From Andrena cerasifolii (Eukaryota > Arthropoda > Insecta > Hymenoptera > Andrenidae): a DNA stretch of 64,000 nucleotides. Each line of letters starts with the position of its first letter. Position 1 is the first letter of the stretch. The notes below the pieces were generated by a model. It saw nothing but the letters and a program-made list of their open reading frames with translations. It did no database searches and was not told the DNA's origin. The DNA lies in the NCBI RefSeq assembly GCF_050908995.1, contig NC_135133.1, forward strand, positions 3,452,001 through 3,516,000, read 5' to 3'. Position numbers and translations under genes: made by a program. This document shows, piece by piece, positions 9,442 through 19,347 of this stretch.

Positions 9442-12400
9442 GTTCTCAAATTGAAAATAAGATCCACGCAAATTGGCAAATGACACGACGCGGGGCGTAA
9501 ACGGCGGGCGCGATCACAGCAGAAGATTTGTCGAAATGGTAAACGTTCGAGTCACGCCACGGGCTTCCTACGTTGCATCGAGAAAGGGCAGAAACGGCCA
9601 CCGGGACCTGATGGCGCGACTCGAACGGAGGACAGATTAACGACGGAAATTGAGATGTTTGGACGAGCCATTAGATGGGTCTTGCTTCGTTGGGCGTGCG
9701 TTCCATAAATCACCGGCTGTTTTTCAGACTTTGGTGCCCGGGTGCGAGCAGAGATGCGCCACCCCCGAAAGGTGTTCGCGTCGATGTCGGAGGGAAAGAG
9801 TCGCGTGCCGTCAGACCTTTGAATAGCCTCCAACCCCTCGTGTTGCGCGTCCCCTGCAGGACCTCCACCTCCACCTCGGCCGCGGTGGAAGGCCAATCCA
9901 TAAATATCCTAATGGGCTTAAACTGTCGCTTTTACCCTCGACTGCGGGGGTTAGCCCGCTGAACGAGTCGCCTATTGCGCCTCTCTATCTCTCTCTCCAT
10001 CTACCATCCACACCCCTCCCGTCCCTCGGCTCTCTTCTGGCCTTTCGGCAAATTTCCTCCGGCCGAAAACGACGTGAAAAACCGTATTTACGGGGCTTTC
10101 AGCTTCTCCGCGCACCTTGAAATCGCGCCCCATTCATCGGGCGTTTTCGGCAAGAAGAAGAAGTGGAAAACGAGAGATCACGTTCCGCAAACTCGCCTCG
10201 CGTTCTTCCTAGAAAAATGCTGCAGCGGGCGCGTTTAATGACTAGGAATCCGGGGGCGCGGGAGGGCGCTATCGATCTACCGGATAGAAAGACGGCCTGG
10301 AACTTTTAATTTACGAGGACGTCTTCGACTCGCGCGCCCCTGAATTATTCCATTTTGTTGGGCGAAATAAGCTCGACGGGAGCGGAAGCGGAACCAGTCG
10401 TTTCCGTCGTCGCGTCTGATCGATGTAGGTAGCTACCCTCGCGAAAGACGCGACGCCGACGCTCGGAACTTGGGGAGCATCTTCCTTTGGAATTATTAAC
10501 GACGCGAGCTACTCGGGGCAAACCATCCGCTGTTCCCTATCTTGTCACCCAATATCCGCGAGCTTTTCGCCTGGAAATTCTTCCCGTTCATTTTTTCGTC
10601 GTTTCGCCCCGGCGACGATACCGGTTACGGGTAGGTGCTCCAACGGCGAACTTGCATCCCCTCTGCTCGACTTTCCTGCGTAACAGGAGGCGGCGGGAGA
10701 AAGGGTCGTCGTCGGTGTCTCCTTGGTATCTCGTTCCAGGACATTTTTTCCACGCCGGGAGTCTCCCAGAAGAGACGCGCCGCCACCCTCGCCATTGTTC
10801 GGCGCCCCGGCTCATTTACGAACTTACATTTATGCAGCGTAACTTTATCCGCCGCGCAAGCTCGCCGGGGCGAATCGGCTGCAAGCTCGTTGAATTTTAT
10901 TAAAAAAAAAAAAAAAGGAAGCGCGAAGAGAGGGAAGGAGGAAGGTGGGAAGACACGGGGAAGAAGTGGGCGCCGCGGTGGCGCGATAATAAATGTAAGA
11001 CGCTTACGCGGCGACTAATCCCGGAAGATTGTTAGCCGGGAATTGTCAATAGCCACGTTGCCGTGGCCACGATTGTTCCCGCGGATCCGCGGGCCGACCG
11101 CCTTGCTCGTCCATTCCCTAAGAAAATCACCGCAGATCTAATTAGCACGCTAATGGTCGCGCCGCATTAAAAGTTTTCACGTCGCTCGCTGCTCTGAAAT
11201 TCCATCATCCGCGCTCGCTTCCCCGGGAAAATTGTCCCAGATCGAAGTAATCGTTCCCGGCCGATGCTCGAGATCCTTCCCCCCTCGTGTTAAAATCCAT
11301 AGAGCCCTCTCCATTCCTGGGAGGGTGCGCCGAGCCGAGAGTAATTTAACGTGGCCCGACGAATGGCCATTGATTTACGAAGCATCAAACTTCCACGAAA
11401 GTTAGCCAGCCGCGTATCGAGACCAGCCCCGCCTCTCTCTTCTCGTCCCTTCCGGTTTGTTCTTAGGCTGCAGTTAGCGGATTCGATTTAACTTCTCCCG
11501 TGGGCGAGCGACATGGTGCTCGGCTAGCAGCTAGCCAGCGCGCCCAACGATCGAGGAAGAAACCGCCCGGGTAGGAAGGGAGACAGTGCTAACGGATGCC
11601 CACTAACATAACAGCAATTTGCCAATATAGAAAGTGTTTGTCGATAATCTGTTGCTGGGTTGTTGCTACTAGTTACTAGAAACTTGCTCCTTCCTCGCTC
11701 TTTTCCCTCCCCGATCGTGCTCTCGGCCGCTTCTTCGCCCCGTACAGGCTGTCTATACTTGCTCGCGTATGTTTACGAGTCCCGAGATTCTTTTGCTACA
11801 TATTCGCCGATAATCGCACCCTCGTCGGCTGTAATTTCCAGTAATAGGCGCTGCGGTAATAAAGGCAACGGGAGGGGGATCTCCGGGAATCACCGTGGTT
11901 TTGGAGACGTCAGGATCCAGTTCCCTACCGTGCAATTAGCGCTATGTGTACTCTTGGTGACCGAGGAAAGCGAGAAATATTAATCGACGAGAAACACGAA
12001 GGGACATGGAGAACACAGGGGGCATTCGATATTAAATTACGGTACTGGAAGCGCGAGTTTTTGCCCCGGGATGTTGCAAAATGAAAGATTCACTCCGACT
12101 AGGTATTTAACGTTCGTTATCGACCGATTCAGCGTAATCGCTGCGTATCAGGGTAAGCAAGCACTTACCCCGATACGCAGCGCAAGTGCGCGCGTCCGTT
12201 TATTTATCCGCGCATTGGGTGCTTTGTGTTACTCGCGTCTCGACGCCTTTTCTCGAGGGTTGCAGCTCGAAACGGCTCTTTCCTCTTCCTCTTATCGGCG
12301 TGTCAATGGTTTCAGGAGTTTCAGGTCGGTTATTTGTCGGCCACGACGCCGGGCTTTATCGAGCAGACCGCGTGGCGCATTCACGATCGCCGGCGAACGA

Positions 12401-15400
12401 TCGAGAGGGTTCACGATCTTGATTTCTCACGGTGACCAATTGATTCTCGCTCGACGCGAGGGGTTTATCTCGCGCGTTGAATCGCTGCCCTCCCACCCTG
12501 CAGGAACCGGTTGTAGCTTGTATTCGACGAAATTGTTGCGATATTTAGAGCGCGTTCTCATAAAGCGACCCTGTTTACCGTTCCCTCTATCCCAGGCAGA
12601 ATTTATTCCACCGCATCACCCCCCGGGGGTGTGTTTCTAAACGTTTATTACCGTTACTGTCATTACGCAGGGTAAACCCTTTCGGCGCCGCTAGATCACA
12701 CACCCGAGAAATATGGACTGTCCCGCTTCCTAATGGCCGACCCTAAATTTTCCCATCGTTCGGAATGAAGGCTCGCTTAATTTGCAAACAACCGCGCCCG
12801 TAGGAGCTTCTATTAAACTCGTTCCATTAAGGTGCAGCATAAGCTCGGAACGTTGCAGGGGCCAAATTAGAGAGGCGTTGTTTGAACGAACATGTAGGTA
12901 CATATGTACTTTTGTTGCACGATACGGGGCCAATTTGCCGAAATCTCCTTGATGTATTTTTCCCGCGCAGTAGTTCCGCCATTCGTCGGCCAAATATTTA
13001 AATAGCCGGCCAATCGAATCGGAGAAAACTCGGCCCGTTTACCGAGAAATATTTGCTCGCTCCACGGTTCCGCTGGCCCGTCTCGCCGTGTCATCTCGAC
13101 AAAGATTCGTTTCGACTATGAATAGAAGACTCGAGTACTCATGAGACGGTGTTTCTCGTGTGCAGTGTATAGAGAGCAGAACAATGGCCCTGTGTGCATC
13201 GGGTGCGCACACGTATTCGCCTCGGTACTTCTAGAGCAACCCCCACGAGAAACGTTCTCCGCTCTGCTTTTCGAGACGTTCTCGGGGGCACGTCGATTCC
13301 CTGTATCGGTTCGCCGATCATTCCTCCCTGTCAGAGGGTGTTTTTCGTCTGCCGAGTGTACTCCGGACGTACCGCTGCGGCCGCGTATAAAAATATCTGA
13401 ATTTATTACCGAGCATTTCCGCGGAGCGCTACCCTTGGATATACGAAGCTGCAAAAACACGAGATCATTTCGGTGACAACTTTGGGGACCAGGGGAGGGA
13501 CGACTAGGCTCGCGTGTGCCGCGAGACGTCTCGAATTTGAGATAGCCAGTGTGCCATACATCGAGCACAGTGTCTGGTTGCGCGTTTACCCTCCCACTTC
13601 TTGCGCGGCGATCGATCGCTCGCCGATCGTTAAACGAATGCCGCGCGTTCCAGCGATCTAACCCCCGCCGAAACATGTAACTGCGTGTCGACATCAAACA
13701 CATTTTAGACCCCATTCCACGCCGACCCCGGGAACACTCTCGTAATCATCGGATAACTGTGCGACGCGCCGAAAAACCGGAAGAATCGATTCGTGACGGC
13801 CCTGCAAGAACCGAGGGTTCCGCGCGGAAAACGTGCCATCCGGGTCGCCGACGGTTTCGTTGGAAAATTCACGGTACAATAGGACGTTGTTGCACTCTGT
13901 CGTCGTTTCTTTTTTTTTTTCATCGAGCCTCGCGAAAACATCGCGGGAACGAGAGGGAAAAAAAGCAGACGCGCACGGAATCGGGAGGAAATTCGTAGGA
14001 AGACGGCGTGCATCTGCGCGATTTATATCGGGGCTAGCGTTTCCAGCTATTCGAGCGGAACAGAACCTAGCCCGGAATGTTCGATTTTGTCAGAGGGGTA
14101 TAATGGAGAGGTTCGTCGCGTCGCTGATACATTATCCTGACGAATGCGCCGTAAATATTCCGGCCGCTGAACGAGACGCGCCGATTAATCAGAGGCATTC
14201 GAACGCGCGGTTATTTAGCGGCCCCGGTATGCGAAATACAGCCGATTCTACGTAGTATTTAGGAATTCGAAATGATGCGGCCGAAACTCTTTGACAATGC
14301 GAATGAAATTCGCCTGGAAATTGACATAATCCGGCCACTTAGCCATGGGAACGAGCCCGATTGTTCGCGAGCACGGAAGGTGCGAACGAACGTCGGCTTG
14401 ATTTTGATAGAAATGCGGCCGGAAGATGGAGAAGGAAGAGATTTCAATTTCGCCCCCGCCTGCTCGAGAGGAGGAGGGAAACAGTTTTACCGTGGTCGCG
14501 TTTACAGGCGGGGGAGAAAGAGTCAAAACATTAATTACGACCCAGCATACTTAAGTGTCGCTATTTAGCTCGGGATTAATCTGTCACGGGAGGAGCGTGA
14601 AAAACTACCCGTTTAAGAGGCCGACTCTCTCGCGGCGGGTCGTTTGATTGGCAGCTCTCGAGGAGAGGCCCTCTTCGCTCGTCGTCACCGCTCCCCCTCT
14701 CGTTTTCTCTTTTTAAAAACCTCTCCGGACTACTCGCTGCTCCCCGTAGATTCGAGTCGGGAGCGAGGGAGCGAGAGAGAGAGGCGGAGAGAGGCCAGAC
14801 ACACGTAGGAAGGCAGGGAAACGAAGGAGGACTTTATTTTCGGTGGCCCGATGACGCTGATCGGCACGAGCGTGCAAGAAGAGGAGGAACGACCCGTCGA
14901 ACGCCGCGCCGAGCAGAAGTGGCTGCTGGGAACGACGCGAAGAAAGCGAAATGTCCTCGAGATCTCGCATAATGCCACCGAAACGTTGTCCCTGGTTCGT
15001 AACAGTTTAGCGCTTTTATAGGGGCCAGCCGATTGCACGTTCCATAATGGAACACTCGACTCCCTCCGCCCCACCCCCCGGAAGATTGAGTAAATATCGG
15101 GTCTCGATATTAAGTCCCGTTCTAATTTGAAAGGGACGAATCTCGTTAGCGTATCCGGCGTCCGAGAGCTCGGTGGCCTAAGGCAATACGACGGATTGCC
15201 CGAAATGCTGGTGCATTCAACGCGAAAACGTTATTCCATCTGCTCCGAAATACTGGCAGCGCGTGCAGAAGCGGGCTGCGCCGAGCTCTCGTCACGGTCG
15301 CGGTATCAAAACTCGGTGGAAACCACGGAAACCGCCGTTCCACCAGCGATAATTAAGCAATACCGCGACAACGCAGCGTCGATGCTCGCGCGCGTCAGAT

Positions 15401-16232
15401 CACCCAGCCATCGAATGGTCGGAGCAGAATGGAGCTTCGCTGGAGGGTTGCGTTTTTCCCGGAGCGAGCGAAAGACAAAGGGTCGAAGGCAAACAAAAAA
15501 AAAAAAAATAGAATCGGAGTCGCTAACGAGAGAACCCGATGTACGTTTCATCGCTGGGAACGAGATTTTCTCGGGGCATAAATAAGGATGAAAATAGGGG
15601 ACGGATAAAGAGTAACAGGGTCGTCCTCTGGATCGTACTTATGAGCATCTGAGACGAAGGACGATCTAACGGCGGGACTCGGCCGACCAAGAGAGACGGG
15701 GAGAGACGTTCGGTGCGCGCTGAACCGTGTCGTCTTAGCGCACCAAGCAAAGTGAAACCTGCGCAAAAAGTCGGGGCAAAAAATGAACGTGACGAGGGTC
15801 AGTAGGACCTCGGCGTGTTGTACGTCAGCGCCGCGTGAAAATACAAGCGTAAAACGACGAGCGAAGAGAGTTGCCGGGCAGCGTGCACGACAGTGGGCTG
15901 TAAGTAAATAGAAACGCCGCGCGTTTCGGTTGCAACTGGAGAACGCACGGTCGATAGTGGAGTCGATAGTGAAATCGGTCGGGCGGCCTTAATGCGCGAA
16001 CTTTGGCGCCAGTTTTTTCGTATTTTCGCGTTTCGAGCGCTCGCGATCAGGATCGCTTGGGCCAAGTTAGTGGAGGCAGGGACTGGTAGAGGGGCGAGAA
16101 AGCGAGAAGAAGGGAGGGTCTGGCACTATGCACAGTCTGGAGGGAGAGGATCACGCGTGCGGTTCCCCGGTTGTTAGGTCGTCGTTACACAGGTTCTTAA
16201 AGGTCCCGTGCGTGGTCCGTCGCGCGCGTATA
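9442..16232. other. GC-rich non-coding upstream flank, no gene recognised
   Basis: Nothing protein-like is recognisable on either strand. Homopolymer runs occur at 10902-10916 (A15), 13910-13920 (T11) and 15495-15508 (A14). A strong short hairpin sits at 12139-12182. The stretch lies upstream of the Vein-like gene and may contain its regulatory DNA; no specific element can be named. Confidence 0.55.
12139..12182. repeat. 19-bp near-perfect hairpin with a 6-nt loop
   Basis: Arms 12139-12157 (CGCTGCGTATCAGGGTAAG) and 12164-12182 pair with a single A/C mismatch. The loop is CAAGCA. The stem is too short for a standard pre-miRNA and has no flanking gene that it could terminate. Confidence 0.8.
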
Positions 16233-16251
16233 GGCAAGGCAAGGCAAGGCA
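16233..16251. repeat. (GGCAA)n short tandem repeat
   Basis: Nearly four units of GGCAA upstream of the candidate start site at 16413. Confidence 0.8.
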
Positions 16252-16410
16252 GCTTGCTGTCTGGCTGTGTCTGTTGGTAGCGTACGCACGAGAGCGCGCG
16301 CGGGGGTTTCCAGTGTCGGCGGTTGGCACTGTGCGCGCGCAGAGCCTCGACCGGCGTCCACCAGAAGTCGCTGGCGCTGTGGCCGGCCTCGGGCTGCGCG
16401 AGCGGGCCGT

Positions 16411-16446
16411 TCAGTCTAATTTGAACCGTCGCGCGCGCCCGACGCG
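16411..16446 (+). promoter_or_regulatory. Candidate core promoter: initiator TCAGTC with DPE-like motif
   Basis: TCAGTC at 16411 matches the arthropod initiator, with A+1 at 16413. CGACGCG starts at 16440, which is +28, the position required of a downstream promoter element (consensus close to AGACGTG; five of seven bases agree). No TATA box is seen about 30 bp upstream, as expected for an Inr/DPE promoter. Single hexamers are common, so only the spacing makes this notable. Confidence 0.3.
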
Positions 16447-16567
16447 GGGCCACCGACAATCCCTTCTCCGCCTCGACGTGACACGAGGCTCCTCGTGCAT
16501 GCCGCGTGCAACACACGCGCCGATCCCCCGCACGATATTATCCGCACGCGTCGTGCCTGCCATCCTG

Positions 16568-16606
16568 CAGCAGCAGCAGCAGCATCAGCATCACCAGCAT
16601 CAGCCT
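16568..16606. repeat. CAG/CAT trinucleotide tract in the leader
   Basis: Five CAG units are followed by interrupted CAT/CAC/CAG units. It lies in the probable leader of the Vein-like gene. In one frame it would read Gln/His, but that frame has no recognisable protein around it. Confidence 0.85.
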
Positions 16607-16980
16607 CAGTATCGTCGCCGTGCTAGTAGATTCGGTGCCGTGCTGGAAGCGGACGGTCGTCTTGATCGCTCCTCGTCGTCGCGAGTCCGATCACGACCGC
16701 GCTCTTCTCGGTTCGTTCACCGTTTGCCGTTCGCCGTCTGCCGGGAATTTCATACGACGGACCGGCTCGGGTTCCTATCGTTGTACACCGTCGTCAGTGC
16801 CGTGATACGTCGTCGACCGCGGACGGCCACGGTGAGGAGAAGGAAGAATCGTGCGGTGAAGTGCGCTGCGCGAGGGCTAGACTCGTTCGACGGTCGACAC
16901 TACCGACCAACCGCGACAGCCTCGTGAGTATATTTAAATAGTGTGCCTCGGCTGGTCAGAGGAAGCCGACAGTTTCTTGG

Positions 16981-17060
16981 TCCTCTTCGTCGTCGTCGCC
17001 ATCGTCGTCGTCGCCGTCGTCTTCGTCGTCGTCTTCTTCTCCTTCTTCTTCCTCTTCTTA
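16981..17060. repeat. GTC/TTC trinucleotide tract
   Basis: About 80 bp of interrupted TCG/GTC/TTC units, strongly pyrimidine-biased on the plus strand towards its 3' end. It causes the long Arg- or Ser-rich open frames on both strands here. Confidence 0.85.
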
Positions 17061-17861
17061 TTCTGCCGCTCCGTCCTACGTCGTGTGTCATCATCCTCGG
17101 CTTTTCCTCGTTCGGAGTGCAACGTGATACCGAGCCGAGACCGCGCCACGACGCGATACATACGGGGGTGGCGCGAGATTCTTTATCGACTTTCCACGAT
17201 TTATTTCGAGATCGCGATAACAGTGGCACCGAAGAGTCGAAGATAGGCATCTCGGACGGTCAGCATCGCGGACGATTCGAATCGGAGTGCTTACTCGAAA
17301 CGGAACTGGCTGACCGATGGTCGACGAAGCAACGTGCGCGCTCCAATCAAGAATCGTTGGAGATCGACTGTTTTGAATACAGACGAGCGGCGTGCCGTGT
17401 GCATAGAAGAGAGAGCACCACGGCGGAGGAAGAAAGGAGGGAAGCGCTAATACTAGCGAAGGATCGAGGGATCGATGACCAGGTGTGAATCGACGGATAG
17501 CGGTGCAATCGTCTGGTAAACCAGGATGTCCTTCTCGTACGATCGACAGGATGATCGCGACCTTTGAACTGTACGTTTCGATGCCGTTTGCTGCCACCGC
17601 GATCGCGGCAGCCGCCGGTCGGGATCGTTCGCGATAATCGAGAATAGACACGCAGTACGGTGTCGTACCTCGGTGACCCTGTTGCATCCATCGAGGCGTC
17701 AAGGATGAAGAGGACGGTACTGCGTTGGTCGAAGAGCAGACAGCCGAGAATCTGTCCGATGGAAGTCCCGATGTCTTGCTGCCGATGGTACAACACCTCG
17801 TGAAGAGTGCTCGCATTCTCTGACGGCGTTGTCAAACACTTAGCTAGAGAGGTGAACGGGA

Positions 17862-17951
17862 GAGAAAGAGACAGAGAGAGACAGAGAGAGCAGTTTTAGT
17901 ACGAATGAGGCTACCTTGAAGATTGACCGAGAAAGAGAGAGAGAGAGAGAG
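17862..17951. repeat. GA-rich simple repeat region
   Basis: Imperfect GAGA and GACA repeats, with an uninterrupted GA run at about 17934-17951, 160-250 bp before the Vein-like start codon. GAGA tracts can bind GAGA-factor-type proteins in insects; that role is inference here. Confidence 0.75.
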
Positions 17952-18113
17952 CGACAGGAGAGGAGAGAGACGACATCTTGCCAGAGGGATCCATTCCGTC
18001 AGTTTCAGGCGAATTCGCTCGCAAGAGACAAGAGAGTGCCATAGAGAGTGTGACTGTTCGGGGTGACCGAGGTGTCGACCTCTCACCCCCGATCAAACCA
18101 GCAAGCAGGTCGG

Positions 18114-19341
18114 ATGATGTGGGCGTCTCTGCTTTTGGCCGGGATTTTAAGCGGCTGGTGGGGCGCACTGGCGCTCGCTGCGGCACCCCCCGCCAATCGG
18201 AACTCCCTCGAGGAGACGTCGACGAGGACCACCAGCGACCATCCGCCATCGATGAGCATCGCCGCCGTTGAAAGGCCCCTCGATTATCCTTTATCAAGTT
18301 GGAACTTCGTTACGCGAACCATCGACAGACGCGAGCTCCAGGACCTTGCTCGATCTCCGCGAGATCACGAATTACCCGCTGACGAAGTTCCACGAGCCGG
18401 CAAGCTCGGCGAACCGGCACAGGCCGAGAGGGACGAGCGACAAACGTCCTCCTCGAAGCTTGCACAGATCCCGGAGAATGGTAAACCACCCGTCGAATTC
18501 TACTCTCGGACGTACCAACGCGACGAGCGATCCTCCAGCAGCCACCGAACCCCTGCGGCGGGCCTGGACCACCGCGGTCCACCCTCCTCCTCGACCGATA
18601 ATGTTTCACAGAGGGAAACGGAAGAGCCGGACGACTTGATACGCGACGCGTTCGTTTCCTCGTCGAGGCAGCCGAATCGTCGCCTCGCGGACGAGGCGAT
18701 TCTCCACCCAAAGACGGATGAGACAGGCCTGACCCGGCTGCCTCGCCACTCGTCCACGCAAACGCCGTTTCTCTACTCGCCGATGGAGAGGCCGTCGAGG
18801 CGAGCGACTCGTTCGGCCAAGCAACGACCAAAGAACCGCACGAAAGCGGAGTCGCCGAGGGAGCAGCGAAGGCGATGCCGGAACAAGGGTTGTCGGGGTC
18901 AGAACTGGTGCCCCGACGTGGACGTCGGCAACAGGGCCTACCTGGCGCCGACGGTGTTCGAGGGGAAGGCGAGGAGCATGTCCTCCGTGAGGAAACCGGG
19001 CTCCAACTACGCGGTGACGTTCGAAGTGAAGCAGGTATACAAGAGCCAGCCGGGCTTTCAGCCGCTGCAGAAGAACGACAGCGTCAGGCTGCACTTTCGT
19101 GACAAATCGGCGCCCGGCAAGTCGACGGTCTGCGGCTACGACACCGACGGCAAGCAGCAGCAGCAACAGCAGCAACGCGATAATCAGAGTGGTGTGGTGC
19201 GAGCCAATATTAAGAGGGGTAAAGTGTATCTAGTGTTTGTGAATCGCGTGGGACCCAGAAACTTCACGATCCTCGGTGAGCCGGTGATACGAAGCAAGAA
19301 GAACGAACAGGCGGTGCAGGCAGTCGTTCGACCGGACTATG
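18114..19341 (+). CDS. vn: First coding exon of a Vein-like secreted EGFR ligand (409 codons plus 1 nt)
   Basis: Vein is a secreted neuregulin-like ligand of the EGF receptor; known members carry a signal peptide, a PEST-like region, an Ig domain and an EGF domain. Seen here: the first in-frame ATG (18114, followed by a second at 18117 with A at -3) opens a hydrophobic signal peptide (about residues 1-24, ending ALALAAAP). Residues about 25-250 are Ser/Thr/Pro/Arg-rich and low complexity. Residues about 255-400 form a compact domain with Cys255, Cys260, Cys266 and Cys340, the motif AYLAPTVFEGKARSM, a seven-Gln run (348-354), a glycosylation sequon NFT (383-385) and an end rich in beta-type residues (KVYLVFVNRVG). 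The frame meets GTGAGT at 19342, so the exon ends in phase 1. The Ig and EGF domains must lie in later exons outside the window. The name rests on my recall of hymenopteran Vein proteins; an NTR-like or agrin-N-terminal-like fold in another secreted protein is the alternative. Confidence 0.72.
19155..19175. repeat. CAG/CAA tract encoding seven glutamines
   Basis: In-frame CAG/CAA units in the Vein-like exon (residues 348-354), between the Cys340 region and the motif VRANIKRGKVYLVF. Likely a variable-length insertion in a surface loop. Confidence 0.85.
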
Positions 19342-19347
19342 GTGAGT
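19342..19347 (+). other. 5' splice site (donor) of the Vein-like exon
   Basis: GTGAGT follows TATG and is a strong donor match. Past it the frame changes from conserved-looking protein to an unremarkable tail and stops at 19431-19433. An intron starting here explains both the end of the domain and the absence of Ig and EGF domains in the same frame. It implies a phase-1 intron longer than the 44.6 kb remaining in the window. Confidence 0.75.

Larger units (their letters stand above)
16413..18113 (+). other. vn: Probable 5' leader (5' UTR) of the Vein-like gene
   Basis: This stretch directly precedes the start codon and has few stops on both strands. It contains a CAG/CAT tract (16568-16606), an 80-bp GTC/TTC tract (16981-17060) and GA tracts (about 17862-17951). 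No clear polypyrimidine-AG acceptor is visible just before 18114, so the coding exon may be continuous with at least part of the leader. A possible donor (TC|GTGAGT) sits at 16924, so the leader may be spliced. Several open frames of 120-240 codons run through it but look like low-complexity by-products of GC-rich sequence. Extent is inferred, not shown. Confidence 0.4.

Noticed and set aside
16208..16927. 239-codon plus-strand frame with a Gln/His run, ahead of the Vein-like exon
   Set aside because: Spans the candidate transcription start and the trinucleotide tract; composition follows the repeats and no family is recognisable.
17091..17816. 241-codon minus-strand frame opposite the leader
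   Set aside because: Antisense to the probable leader, low complexity, no domain.
18063..18113. In-frame extension upstream of the Vein-like ATG, opening at a GTG at 18063
   Set aside because: It has no ATG, and the signal peptide begins right after the ATG pair at 18114/18117; a 17-residue extension would bury the signal peptide.
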